Positions 8,332-17,610 of a stretch of DNA of 64,000 nucleotides are shown in pieces (position 1 is the first letter of the stretch; the number at the start of each line of letters is the position of its first letter). Source of the DNA: Deltaproteobacteria bacterium (GTDB taxonomy: Bacteria > Bdellovibrionota > UBA2394); NCBI GenBank assembly GCA_017302715.1, contig JAFLCD010000002.1, positions 193,882 through 257,881 of the forward strand, given 5' to 3'. Below the pieces are notes generated by a model. It saw only the letters and a program-made list of their open reading frames with translations, was not told the DNA's origin and searched no databases. The translations under genes and the position numbers were made by a program.

Positions 8332-11300
8332 CTAATTTCTAGACCGTAAATAATTTTCAAATCTTGCTCTGAGTTTGGAGAGAGCTTGAGCGTGAGCTTC
8401 GTTTAATTTGTGAATATGCATGAGCTCATCCATCAGCAGAGGTTCGTTTTCGATAAATTGATTTCGCTTCATCTGAGACATCAATTTTTCTTCAGTAGCT
8501 TTTAAAAGCTCGAGTTGAGATCTCAGACGAATATAATTTTCTGAAAAATATTTTTCAGAAGCCACGCCGGCTTTCATTTCGATTTTTTCGGGATGTCGAT
8601 TGAGTAGGGCTCGCCTAAAATTTTCCATTCTTAAAAGAAATTCGTGTCTCCAAGTTAAAAGAGACGGCGGATTTGAAGCGTCGGCGATACGATTGAGACG
8701 GTAAAGACTTCCACCGGCTAGTTCAGTCGAAGCTGTCGCGTAATTTCCAAAGCTTTGTGAGGCTTCAGAGAGCGATTGAATGCTTTGCTCAAGTGCTGCC
8801 TTAGGAGACGCCGAGGTTTTAGCGATTTCAAGCTGATCAATAGAGTTCGAGAGAGCTTTGCCTGTTTTTGCAAGAGTTCCGCGAATTCTTACTTTGAGGC
8901 GAGAAAAATCCAAGTGAAGTGCCATCGAGTTCCATTTGTAAATCGCATAGTCGGCTGGGTTTAAGCGGGTGAGGTCGAGATTTAGTTTGGCTGTTGTGGG
9001 ATTAAGAATAGCCTCTCTTTGAAAGAGCATTTTTTCTTGAGCAGCTATTTTTTGCTCTAGTCTTAAAATTTCAGCTTCAAAATTTTTAATTTGAAAAGCT
9101 TCGGCAGCTTTAAAACTCTGTTTCAAAAATTTCTCAGGTAAGAATTTTTTTGCAAGTCCTCCAGCCCAGGCCAGAGGATTAAAAATTCCATTTATTAATT
9201 TGGCGCTTTGCCAGCCCATTTGCTTAATCAACATGAAGAAATGATTTTGATGTCGGCTAAAAATTCCATCCTGAATATCGGAGATTTTTGATTTTAAATT
9301 AATTTCTTCTTTGGCAAGTTTTTGAAAATCATTAGCTCCTAAAGTGGACTTTTCATTTACTAATTTTTTTTGAACCTCTTGAAGCCGAGTGCTTAAGCCT
9401 TCAAGTTGCTTGCTCGAGGACTCCATTGCAGATTGCACATCTCGAATTTGGGATTTTAATTTTTCAATCGTTCGTATTCTTGAAATCGTCGTGAAATCAA
9501 ATCTCATATGTGCGATGAGAGAACCAGCGCTAAACGAAATAAATCCCCCTGTAATTTCTCCAAATTCTTGAAGATGATCTTGTCGTTCATTGGCTGTGGA
9601 AGCATTCGCGATAGCAACGGCTGTGCGTGCGGTATGCTGAAGAAATTCAGCGGTCCATTTTCCTATGGGTAGAATCGGAATCGAAAAACCTTTATTAAGA
9701 TCCATCGTCAGCCAGGTTTTATCTTTTTCATTAAAATATTTTGCAGAGATTAAGCGAGCGGCTGTATCGAAAAGTAAAACCACGACGACTTTTCCGCCGA
9801 GCCAACGACCTGCCCAGTAAAAGGCAAATCCCATTCCCACGTTTGCTGCGATCGAAGGAATATCGCTCACTCGGTGAGGCAAAACTCCGTATACAAAAGC
9901 TCCCGCCATTTCACCGAGAGACTCTGGGTCTACGGAGTGAAGTTCAGTGAAGACTGCATAATTTTTAGTAGCCGCATCGATCTGAAGAGCAAGTGCACGC
10001 TTTTCTTCGCCTTCAGAAAGCTTTGAGTATTTTTCCCAAAGTGGAGCGAGTGTCTCAATATGCTTTTGATGCTCGGCTCTTAATTTATAAGCATTGCCCA
10101 TATGCTTAAATTCATCTGAAAAATATCCATCATATGGAAAAATATTGACGGTCAAAAAATCTACCAGCGGCGAGATTTTAGAATAAGAGCCATAGTCGAA
10201 TTCATGCCCATGAGCTTCAACAAGGCGGTTCATTCTATTTTTTGCGCTTTTAATATCGGGTAGCACAGATCCATCTAAAAGCTTGTTCGTAGGAACCGCT
10301 TCCCAAGCCCAATCGTTTGCTTGCTCGACCTGACGATTTTTCAGATAGGTGGCGACTAAAAATTCATGAAACTTCTGAATCGCCGCCGGATCCTTAGTAT
10401 TGATCTGACTAAGGCGCTTTAAGAATTCAACCAGTCCAGATGAATCTAAGAAAATTTTCTGAACGAGAGAGTCTTGATCTTTTTTTGGAAGATCGAAAAA
10501 CCTCTGTTCAAGCAAAGCTTTTCCTTCGCGCAAACTGAGATCCGGAAAAATTCTCGCCGAAAATAAATTTCTTAGCTCTGGATTTTTGGAACCTTCATCC
10601 AACCGATAGTAAGAAAAATTTTTTCTACCATCAAAAGACCAGGTATTATCTTGAATTTGTAAAAGTGCTGCTTGAAAATCAAATTGCGAGCTGTCGAAAT
10701 TTCTTTCCACCCATTCGTCAATCAGAGCACTCAGCTTAGCCAAATTTTCTGAATAGCCCGCTTGATCAGGTTGAATGTCTCTGACCGAGCTCCAAAACTT
10801 TTTATTTTTTTTGGCGTACTCTTCGCTGACCCAAATCGCTCCGCTTAGGTTTTCTTTGGCATTAGGTTTTGCAAAATCTACGTCAAGAGAGATGATTGGT
10901 GAAGAATTCGTTGCTGCTTGGTAAATCAGCCATAAAAATTGAATATCTTCTGCAGGGAAAGCCGCAGGAGCTTTAAGCTGCAAACGAGAAGCTATATCTA
11001 AAACTTCTCGATACATCTTAGAAAAATGCTCAACGAATTCCTTTTCGCTGAGTGCAGGCGACCGCGAGATACTTCCTAAGCTTCGATAAAATAAATAGGC
11101 GGATAAAATATCTTGAAGGCTAATATCGTCCCCAGAACTAGCTCTTTCATAAACAGAATAATCTTCGAAATTTAAAACTTCATCATTTTTAATTTTTTCA
11201 ATCACCAAAGGCGAAATTTTATCTATGTTTTTAGGACGAATGATCTTTAAATATTTTTCTAAGGCAACACCTCTTAGGCCCGGAAAAATCATGGCCTCTG

Positions 11301-11859
11301 AAAAGAGGGGATGCTTTAAGATAAATTTTTTCTGTTCCATCTCTAAGCTCATTCGCTCGAGAGCGGAATCGATCACAACGGCCGGAAATGGATTTTCTTC
11401 GGAAATATTTTTTTGAAGATCTTCAGGAAGACTTTGAATGATTTTTTCTAAGTTTTCTCGAAGCGCATCTTCATTATTTCGAATGCCGTAATCAAATTCC
11501 CAAGCCCAATCGATGATAGCTTGATTAAAGTTAAAGAGATGTGCGGATTTTGATTGAAGAAGCTCAATCGCAAGGGGATCTGAGGAATTTTTAAGAGAAT
11601 CAAATTCTGTTTTAAGTCGCTCGAGCGCAAATTTTTGTTCAAAGAAAAGTCCGGAGTCTTGAGTTCGATCGCCTAAAATCATCAGGCGTCTCAACATCGA
11701 AAGATAATCGTAATAGCGAAACTCGCCGATCTGATCGCGAAGCGAAGCTTTGGATGCGGTAACTTCATTGTTAGTGGTTGGTGAGGTCGAAGGTTCTGCA
11801 CGAGTTTGCCCCGCAATAAAGACCCAAAGAAACATCCATATAATAGAGAGAAAACGCAT
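8332..11859 (-). CDS. Large exported coiled-coil protein, function unknown
   Basis: Not recognised. The ATG at 11859 gives a Sec signal peptide (MRFLSIIWMFLWVFIAGQTRAEP); a GTG start nine codons upstream is possible but would bury the signal. The protein is about 1175 residues. The first half is helical and charged without clear motifs. A hydrophobic patch near residues 660-710 (GMGFAFYWAGRWLGGKVVVVLLF) may be membrane-associated. It is followed by long coiled-coil segments rich in Lys, Glu, Gln and Leu (for example SKQLEGLSTRLQEVQKKL and LRLEQKIAAQEKMLFQ). It is divergent from an exported metalloprotease-like gene, with 96 bp between. A role in the periplasm or at the outer membrane is plausible but unproven. 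Confidence 0.75.
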   Translation of the reverse strand: MRFLSIIWMFLWVFIAGQTRAEPSTSPTTNNEVTASKASLRDQIGEFRYYDYLSMLRRLMILGDRTQDSGLFFEQKFALERLKTEFDSLKNSSDPLAIELLQSKSAHLFNFNQAIIDWAWEFDYGIRNNEDALRENLEKIIQSLPEDLQKNISEENPFPAVVIDSALERMSLEMEQKKFILKHPLFSEAMIFPGLRGVALEKYLKIIRPKNIDKISPLVIEKIKNDEVLNFEDYSVYERASSGDDISLQDILSAYLFYRSLGSISRSPALSEKEFVEHFSKMYREVLDIASRLQLKAPAAFPAEDIQFLWLIYQAATNSSPIISLDVDFAKPNAKENLSGAIWVSEEYAKKNKKFWSSVRDIQPDQAGYSENLAKLSALIDEWVERNFDSSQFDFQAALLQIQDNTWSFDGRKNFSYYRLDEGSKNPELRNLFSARIFPDLSLREGKALLEQRFFDLPKKDQDSLVQKIFLDSSGLVEFLKRLSQINTKDPAAIQKFHEFLVATYLKNRQVEQANDWAWEAVPTNKLLDGSVLPDIKSAKNRMNRLVEAHGHEFDYGSYSKISPLVDFLTVNIFPYDGYFSDEFKHMGNAYKLRAEHQKHIETLAPLWEKYSKLSEGEEKRALALQIDAATKNYAVFTELHSVDPESLGEMAGAFVYGVLPHRVSDIPSIAANVGMGFAFYWAGRWLGGKVVVVLLFDTAARLISAKYFNEKDKTWLTMDLNKGFSIPILPIGKWTAEFLQHTARTAVAIANASTANERQDHLQEFGEITGGFISFSAGSLIAHMRFDFTTISRIRTIEKLKSQIRDVQSAMESSSKQLEGLSTRLQEVQKKLVNEKSTLGANDFQKLAKEEINLKSKISDIQDGIFSRHQNHFFMLIKQMGWQSAKLINGIFNPLAWAGGLAKKFLPEKFLKQSFKAAEAFQIKNFEAEILRLEQKIAAQEKMLFQREAILNPTTAKLNLDLTRLNPADYAIYKWNSMALHLDFSRLKVRIRGTLAKTGKALSNSIDQLEIAKTSASPKAALEQSIQSLSEASQSFGNYATASTELAGGSLYRLNRIADASNPPSLLTWRHEFLLRMENFRRALLNRHPEKIEMKAGVASEKYFSENYIRLRSQLELLKATEEKLMSQMKRNQFIENEPLLMDELMHIHKLNEAHAQALSKLRARFENYLRSRN

Positions 11860-11888
11860 GCGTTCGTGGCCTAGACTTAGCGCCACTT

Positions 11889-11908
11889 GGCTTAAGCCGC
11901 AAGCTTGC
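11889..11908. repeat. Two abutting 10-bp palindromes between divergent genes
   Basis: GGCTTAAGCC (11889-11898) is followed immediately by GCAAGCTTGC (11899-11908), both perfect palindromes. They lie between the divergent genes starting at 11859 and 11956 and could be operator sites for either. Function is inferred only from position. Confidence 0.35.
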
Positions 11909-11955
11909 CTTAGGAACGCCTTTTAAGCGAAACTGAAGCTGGGGGAGGCGTCGGT

Positions 11956-13149
11956 TTGTCTATTTTATCTATCGTTTTAGGGCTTGTAATCTCGGCCCCA
12001 ACTTCCGAATTTGTCGAATCTAAACTTCAAACTCCATCCGGATTATTGGAGCGGATTGTTTATGAAGAAGATGAAAGAGATTTTGCCGTTCGCTTAACCA
12101 AAGACGATGGCGACATTTTGTGGCTTGAAGAAAGATCTAAGCAAAAATTTTTGGGAAAAATTGTAAGAGAAAAAATTTCTCTCTTTAGCGATGTGGGATT
12201 TGAATCCGTTATTTTAAAAACAGAAAAAGCGCAGCATCTTTTAGGATTGGCGCCTAAGGAATATCATTCGCATTGCTCAGCAACGGCCAATGTTTTTATT
12301 CCAACGCCCTTATCCGAAAAAAGTGCATTTGATTTAGAGAATTTAGAATGCAATCGAGCGAATGAGCCTGCCCCTAGTTTTGAATGGTTAAAAGTTTTAG
12401 GAAGAGATAATCGCTCCTGGCTTCAATGCGAAATCAGAGCCGATCGATGTGAATGGAATTCAAACTATCCCGAACAGATCGAAGCCGCGGCTGAAATTTC
12501 TTCGTTAGTTTTTTTGACACAGGCCCAACAAAAATTAAATGAAAATAAACTCAATGCCTTTTTGCCAAAACTGACGGTGAAATCTTTATTTGGATTTGGC
12601 AATCAGTCGACTTACAATCCAGAGTCTCAAACGCTTTTTTACGGTTCTGGAAAATTTCCGGATGCTCTCGATGGATTTGTCGTAGTCCATGAGTGGGCGC
12701 ACGCCTTAATCAATCAATTGAATCCATCCCTTTATGGTTATCAAGCTTCGGTTTTACATGAAGCTCTCGCTGATTTTTATGCCGCCCAGCTTTTTGATAG
12801 TGCGTGTTTCGCGCCGTTTGATGCGCAGGAAGATTCGAATTTAAAATGTATGCGCGATCTTCAAACTGAAATTCATTTTCCAAATGATTTTGATTGGGCT
12901 GATTCTCATAAAGATTCGCTCGCGGTTTCAGGAGCGCTCTGGGAAGCCAAAAAATATATTTCTTCAGAAATTTTAACAGAGATGATTTTAGAAAGTTTGA
13001 TTCGTTCGCCTAAGCGGCCAGATCTCGCTGATTTCTGGAAAAAACTAGAAGGCGTTTATGCGCGAATTGTAATCGAGCGAAATATCACCGAAACAAAATC
13101 AGAAGATTTACATCAAATCGGAAAACGTTGGGGTTTCGTTAAGGGCTGA
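11956..13149 (+). CDS. Exported gluzincin-like zinc metalloprotease
   Basis: A 397-residue protein starting at a TTG with the strong ribosome-binding site GGGGGAGGCG seven bases upstream. A short hydrophobic N-terminus (SILSIVLGLVISAP) indicates export. The zinc site is VVVHEWAHAL, with H245, E246 and H249 of an HExxH motif. A second motif, HEALADFYAA (E269, D273), stands about 20 residues later, like the third-ligand helix NEAFSD of thermolysin-type gluzincins. Cysteines at several points may form disulfides. Substrate unknown. It is divergent from the large coiled-coil gene and overlaps the convergent ORF at 13108 by 42 bp. Confidence 0.75.
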   Translation: MSILSIVLGLVISAPTSEFVESKLQTPSGLLERIVYEEDERDFAVRLTKDDGDILWLEERSKQKFLGKIVREKISLFSDVGFESVILKTEKAQHLLGLAPKEYHSHCSATANVFIPTPLSEKSAFDLENLECNRANEPAPSFEWLKVLGRDNRSWLQCEIRADRCEWNSNYPEQIEAAAEISSLVFLTQAQQKLNENKLNAFLPKLTVKSLFGFGNQSTYNPESQTLFYGSGKFPDALDGFVVVHEWAHALINQLNPSLYGYQASVLHEALADFYAAQLFDSACFAPFDAQEDSNLKCMRDLQTEIHFPNDFDWADSHKDSLAVSGALWEAKKYISSEILTEMILESLIRSPKRPDLADFWKKLEGVYARIVIERNITETKSEDLHQIGKRWGFVKG

Positions 13150-13827
13150 GTAAAGAAAGCGCAAAGCTTTCTTACTCTGTTTTGGATGACTCCAATTCCA
13201 TGAGAAAAATTTTTGGATCTCTTTGTTTGAAATTTTTTCTTCAAAATAAAACTGCGCGAGCTTTTCTCCTAAAAAATAACCTTCGAGATGAGCCCACTGC
13301 CACAAAGTTTTCTCATTTAAATTTCTGAGGGATTTCTTGGAGCGACTTTTCTTTTGAAAACTTTTGAAGTTTCCACTTACGACTGCATCTCCAAATTTCC
13401 CAAAAACTTCATGAAGCAACATCCAGCGCAATTCTTCTTCAACATCTAGATCTCGTTTAAGTTTTGGCTGATGAGAAACCGCAAACAGATGCGAAACTTC
13501 TTCGGGAAGTTGCGAAAGCTCAGAAACCCAAGCCGCAGGCGGATGAATGAGAGCGACACCTTGACCATATCTTTGCTGCTCGTGAACGAGTGCAATTTCA
13601 TCTTCGCGTCTGTGTTTGAGCGAGCCTTTAGACCAAGGTGCTAAGAAAAAATAAACGGGCGGGAGCTTCTTAGACGAAGTTCCTAAAATATTTTCTAAAA
13701 CAGACCAGGTCAGTTTAGAAAAATGCTCAACCGAAGTTTTGCTGACTGAAGTTTTCAACAAATTCCGCCAATAAACGAATGGGAATTCCAGACGATCCTT
13801 TTTGCGCAATGAAATCGCGAGGAGCAT
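13108..13827 (-). CDS. Conserved-looking protein of unknown function downstream of pepA
   Basis: No family recognised. The 239-codon frame is rich in Trp, Phe and Lys and contains IHPPAAWVSELSQLPEEVSHLFAVSHQ and LLHEVFGKFGDAVVSG. The first 23-30 codons of the longest frame overlap the conserved C-terminal end of PepA out of frame, so the true start is probably internal. A tandem TTG TTG near 13761, inside the end of pepA, would give translational coupling. The 3' end overlaps the convergent protease gene by 42 bp. It is probably expressed as a second gene of the pepA operon. Confidence 0.55.
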   Translation of the reverse strand: MLLAISLRKKDRLEFPFVYWRNLLKTSVSKTSVEHFSKLTWSVLENILGTSSKKLPPVYFFLAPWSKGSLKHRREDEIALVHEQQRYGQGVALIHPPAAWVSELSQLPEEVSHLFAVSHQPKLKRDLDVEEELRWMLLHEVFGKFGDAVVSGNFKSFQKKSRSKKSLRNLNEKTLWQWAHLEGYFLGEKLAQFYFEEKISNKEIQKFFSWNWSHPKQSKKALRFLYSALNETPTFSDLM

Positions 13828-15247
13828 CGTACCAACCGCAACCGGCGATATCCAAATGAGCCCAAGGAGTATTGTCTTTAATAAAATGTCTTAAGAAAAT
13901 CGAAGCGGTTGAAGCTCCGGCTTCTCGACCACCGATGTTTTTTAAATCGGCGACATCGCTCTTGAGCATTCCTGCATAAAAATCATCGAAATCCGGCAAT
14001 GGCCAAAGATTTTCTTGAGAGGTCGCGCTGGCTTTCATCATCGCTGCCATGAGTTTTTTATTATTCGAAAAAATTCCTGCAGCTGCTTCACCTACCGCAA
14101 CGGCGCAAGCTCCAGTCAGTGTGGCCACATCGATCACTGCGCGAGGTTTGTATTTCGTCGTGGCGTAGTGAAGTGCATCGGCCAAAACCAAACGACCTTC
14201 GGCATCGGTGTTAAGAACTTCTACTGTTGTTCCTGAGGCCATTCTCAAAATATCGCCTGGGCGAATCGCAGCACCTGAAGGCATATTTTCTGCCGTCGGA
14301 ACAAGTGCGACTAAATTCACTTTCACTTTTAAGTCGGTGATAATTTTAAAGGCCGCAAGCACCGAACCCGATCCAGCCATATCGTATTTCATGGTTTCCA
14401 TCGAAGCAGGTGGCTTCAATGAAAGTCCGCCGGAATCAAAAGTAATTCCTTTTCCTACAAGCACCACAGGGCGGTCCGATTTTTTTCCTGCAAAATATTC
14501 TAAAATAATAAATCGAGGAGGATTGTCTGAACCTTGACCGACTCCTAGCACGCCACCGAATTTATTTTTTTCTAATTCTTTAACGGTCCAATAATCTGCT
14601 TTGATTTGAGATTTAGAAGGCGAGGAGGCGACCATTTTTTGAGTTTCTTTGACTAATTCATCAGGCGGCAAATCTCCTCCTGGAGTCATGATCAATCGGC
14701 GAGCCCAGTTCACGCCACCCGCGATGATTGATCCGCGCTCGTAACCTGCGGCGGCAGCTTTCAAATCTTTTTTGTCCGAGACGAGATATTCAAAACTTAA
14801 TTTTTCAAATCGAATTTTTTCGTCGTCTTTGGGAGCTGATTTAAATTGGTTGAATTGAAGTTGGCAAAGTTCGTTGCCTTCGATCAAAGCCTCAACGACT
14901 TCTGCAGCTGAGAATTTTTTCACCGACGGAACAGACATTCCCAAATTTTTAGTTTGGCCCAAGTTTTTCAACGTCAAAGACGCTGTTGCCGAAACCGAAC
15001 GTAAGCAATTCATTTCAAGATTGGCAATTTTTCCAACGCCCACGAGTAAAACTCGCTTCGCCACAGGCGAAGAAGAATAGAGAAGGCAGGTTTCTTTATA
15101 TTTGCCTTTGAAATCTGAGGTTAAAGGCTGTTTTATTAAATCTTTAAGCTCAGCATCTTCGATTTTGCTTAAAATTTTTCTCGAATCGTCTACAAAAACG
15201 ACCAGAGCTTCTAACTTTTTGGATTCACTAAGAGATGAAATAGACAT
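13727..15247 (-). CDS. pepA: Leucyl aminopeptidase (peptidase M17)
   Basis: A 506-residue cytosolic dizinc or dimanganese aminopeptidase of the M17 family that removes N-terminal residues from peptides. The C-terminal catalytic domain is complete: VLVGKGITFDSGG (metal-binding Lys and Asp), MKYDMAGSGSVLAA, and the family signature NTDAEGRLVLADAL with N346, D348, E350 and R352. The macro-like N-terminal domain is also present. The ATG start at 15247 fits. No export signal is visible. Compare the free N-terminal-like domain at 7816-8310. Confidence 0.95.
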   Translation of the reverse strand: MSISSLSESKKLEALVVFVDDSRKILSKIEDAELKDLIKQPLTSDFKGKYKETCLLYSSSPVAKRVLLVGVGKIANLEMNCLRSVSATASLTLKNLGQTKNLGMSVPSVKKFSAAEVVEALIEGNELCQLQFNQFKSAPKDDEKIRFEKLSFEYLVSDKKDLKAAAAGYERGSIIAGGVNWARRLIMTPGGDLPPDELVKETQKMVASSPSKSQIKADYWTVKELEKNKFGGVLGVGQGSDNPPRFIILEYFAGKKSDRPVVLVGKGITFDSGGLSLKPPASMETMKYDMAGSGSVLAAFKIITDLKVKVNLVALVPTAENMPSGAAIRPGDILRMASGTTVEVLNTDAEGRLVLADALHYATTKYKPRAVIDVATLTGACAVAVGEAAAGIFSNNKKLMAAMMKASATSQENLWPLPDFDDFYAGMLKSDVADLKNIGGREAGASTASIFLRHFIKDNTPWAHLDIAGCGWYDAPRDFIAQKGSSGIPIRLLAEFVENFSQQNFG

Positions 15248-15305
15248 GGCGGCATCTAATCAGATGTCTATTCGGCGGACAAGTTGAAGATCCAGGAGCA
15301 AAAAT

Positions 15306-16085
15306 TTAGTGCGGCACGGTTTCGTCTTCGAGAAGCTCGGAAGGTTTCTGAGCATTGAGCATGATGATTTCGACTCGACGATTTTGTGCGCGGCCTTGAT
15401 CGGTAGCATTGTCAGCAACGGGGCGATACTGGCCGTAACCTGAAGCGGTTAAACGAGTAGGATCAATTCCATATTGCTGAATCAATAAGCGAACCATCGA
15501 AGTTGCGCGAAGAGCTGAGAGCTCCCAATTCGAATAAAACATATTGCCTACAATCGGTTCGATATCGGTGTGGCCTTCGACCAAAATCAATCGATCCACT
15601 CCGCGAATAATGTCGGCGACGATTTGAATCACAGGAAAAAGTTCAGGTCGAATTTCGGTAGCACCTTGTTCAAAAAGATAACCTGCAGAAATACTGATCA
15701 CGACTCCGCGTCCATCGATTTTGACATTGATGGGGCTGACCTTGTCTTGATAGACGAAATCAAATCCGTCTTGCGTGAGTTGTTTGCGAAGTTCATCGAG
15801 AAGTTCTTGATCGCTGATCGTTCGGCGAACCATAAATTTGGGGCCGGTCTCTGGAGTAGTGGGTGAGTTGCTGAAATCGACTTTTTTGATTTTCGCTCCG
15901 CCTTTTTTGGAACCCATGAAAGCTTCTTGAACAGATTCGCTGACGTTTTTTAACTTTGCTAAATCTTGTTGAGAAATAGAATACATAACCACGAAGAATG
16001 CGAACAAAAGAGTAACCATATCGGCATAAGGAATAATCCACCGCTCGTGGTTCTCATGCTCTTCATGTTTTTGTTTTTTTCCCAT
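15306..16085 (-). CDS. motB: Flagellar motor stator protein MotB
   Basis: A 259-residue MotB. A basic and His-rich cytoplasmic start leads into one transmembrane helix, RWIIPYADMVTLLFAFFVVM, with the proton-channel aspartate at residue 22. A linker is followed by an OmpA-like peptidoglycan-binding domain (VEGHTDIEPI ... LTASGYGQYRPVADNATDQGRAQNRRVEI). It lies 20 bp after motA on the same strand, forming the usual motAB operon. The conserved aspartate and YSIS segment suggest an H+-type stator, but ion choice cannot be read with certainty. Confidence 0.95.
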   Translation of the reverse strand: MGKKQKHEEHENHERWIIPYADMVTLLFAFFVVMYSISQQDLAKLKNVSESVQEAFMGSKKGGAKIKKVDFSNSPTTPETGPKFMVRRTISDQELLDELRKQLTQDGFDFVYQDKVSPINVKIDGRGVVISISAGYLFEQGATEIRPELFPVIQIVADIIRGVDRLILVEGHTDIEPIVGNMFYSNWELSALRATSMVRLLIQQYGIDPTRLTASGYGQYRPVADNATDQGRAQNRRVEIIMLNAQKPSELLEDETVPH

Positions 16086-16105
16086 GTTTTAATTTCTTGG
16101 GCTTT

Positions 16106-16873
16106 TTAAGCGGCTGCTTCTTCTTTTGCCTCTTGATCAACGATAGCCATTAAGTGAGAGGCGATAACTGCAGGTGAAGTTCCTTGCTGAATATCTCGAA
16201 CGCCGACAATGACCATTTCGTAATATTGATCGTCGTGTGCAATCAAAGCTTTGAGTTTGTTTCCCATCGGCATGAAAAGGAGATTTGAAAATCCTACTCC
16301 GTAAACTGTGGCGATAAACGCTGTTGCAATACCGGGACCGATCGCCGCGGGATTGTCGAGGTTTTCCATAACGTGAATGAGCCCGAGTACCGCTCCCAAG
16401 ATTCCGACAGTAGGGCAGTAACCAGCGAACGAGGCCCAAAATTTTGCAGAGGCCATCGCTTCATGTGTTCGATACGCCGTTCGCGATTCTAAAATGGATG
16501 AAACAAGTGTGGGTTCAAGTCCGTCGATCGCGAATTTGAGCGCATCTTTTAAAAGTGGATCGTGAATATTTTCACGTTCTTTTTCGAGAGCAAGAAGTCC
16601 ATCTTTTCTGGCGATGCCTGCGAGTTTTACAATTTGTTCAACGAGTTCTTCGTGGTGGTGATGATTACCTTTAAAACACATCACTCCTAATTTCATGGCG
16701 CCTATAATATTTGGAAAAGGAGTTTCGAGCATAGCTGCACCCAAAGCTCCCCCGATAACGATAATAAATGCGGCTAATCCTAAGATGGACTGAATGTGCC
16801 CGCCCTCTAATATCATTCCCCCCAAAACAAAGGCGATTCCTAAAGGGAGGCCAATAACGCTTCCAAGTTCCAT
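16106..16873 (-). CDS. motA: Flagellar motor stator protein MotA
   Basis: A 255-residue inner-membrane protein with four predicted helices: two near the N-terminus (residues about 5-48) and two at about residues 150-205, separated by a large cytoplasmic loop with the charged residues that contact FliG. The sequence IGLPLGIAFVLGGMILEGGHIQSI and the later ASFAGYCPTVGILGAVLGLIHVM are typical of MotA/PomA. It is divergent from the ABC ATPase gene with only about 26 bp between ATGs, so its promoter must overlap the opposite reading frame or the gap. Confidence 0.95.
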   Translation of the reverse strand: MELGSVIGLPLGIAFVLGGMILEGGHIQSILGLAAFIIVIGGALGAAMLETPFPNIIGAMKLGVMCFKGNHHHHEELVEQIVKLAGIARKDGLLALEKERENIHDPLLKDALKFAIDGLEPTLVSSILESRTAYRTHEAMASAKFWASFAGYCPTVGILGAVLGLIHVMENLDNPAAIGPGIATAFIATVYGVGFSNLLFMPMGNKLKALIAHDDQYYEMVIVGVRDIQQGTSPAVIASHLMAIVDQEAKEEAAA

Positions 16874-16899
16874 TAAGAATAGTGTATCAGATCACCCTA

Positions 16900-17610
16900 A
16901 TGATCTTGAGCGTCAGAAACTTAGACTTCATTCGTCAGCGCGATCGAATTCTCGATGGAGTTTCTTTCGATTTGAAAGAGGCGTCGATCACTGGTTTGAC
17001 GGGTCCAAATGGTGGAGGAAAAACCACGCTATTTGAAATTTTGCTGAATTTTCGTCGCGCCACGGGTGGAGAAATTAAATGGCATCGTCCACTGCTGTGC
17101 GCGTATGTGCCTCAAGTAAATTTACCGCGCAAAGTGTTGCCGCTAACGGTCAAAGATTTTGTGGAAATGGGCACGTGGGGGCCACGGCAAAAACAAGGGT
17201 CGGCGGCGCTGACGCTCGAAGAAAGTTTGGAGTCTCTGCATCTGCATTCGATTTCTGAGAAACTCATTTCGGAACTTTCGGGTGGAGAGTGGAAGCGAGC
17301 CTCTCTTGCAAGATCATTGGTGCAAGCGGCTGATCTTTATTTTTTGGATGAGCCGTTTAATCATCTCGATTTGCATATGGAAAATCAAATCGGTCACCTT
17401 TTACAAAAATTGAAGCGCGAAAAAAATAAAACATTTTTTGTGATCTCGCACGATTGGCATGCGATGGATCATTTTTTTGATCATTTACTTTTACTCAATG
17501 TGCGTTTGATCGCCGAAGGATCCGTGCGAGAGATCAGCGATATTTCAATGAACTGGCGAGATCCTCAACATCATGCTTGGATGCACTCGGTCGCGGAGAT
17601 TCCCAAATGA
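16900..17610 (+). CDS. ABC transporter ATPase, zinc/manganese type (ZnuC/MntB-like)
   Basis: The 236-residue ATPase from the ATG at 16900 has Walker A GPNGGGKTT (residues 35-43), the signature ELSGGEWKRASLAR (about 125-138) and Walker B with DEPFNHLD. A GTG at 16882 could add six residues, but the ATG start puts ILSVRNLDF at the usual place. The downstream permease belongs to the ABC-3 family that imports Zn2+, Mn2+ or chelated Fe. No metal-binding lipoprotein gene (ZnuA-like) is in the window, so the metal cannot be fixed. The permease start overlaps this gene by 4 nt (ATGA). Confidence 0.88.
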   Translation: MILSVRNLDFIRQRDRILDGVSFDLKEASITGLTGPNGGGKTTLFEILLNFRRATGGEIKWHRPLLCAYVPQVNLPRKVLPLTVKDFVEMGTWGPRQKQGSAALTLEESLESLHLHSISEKLISELSGGEWKRASLARSLVQAADLYFLDEPFNHLDLHMENQIGHLLQKLKREKNKTFFVISHDWHAMDHFFDHLLLLNVRLIAEGSVREISDISMNWRDPQHHAWMHSVAEIPK

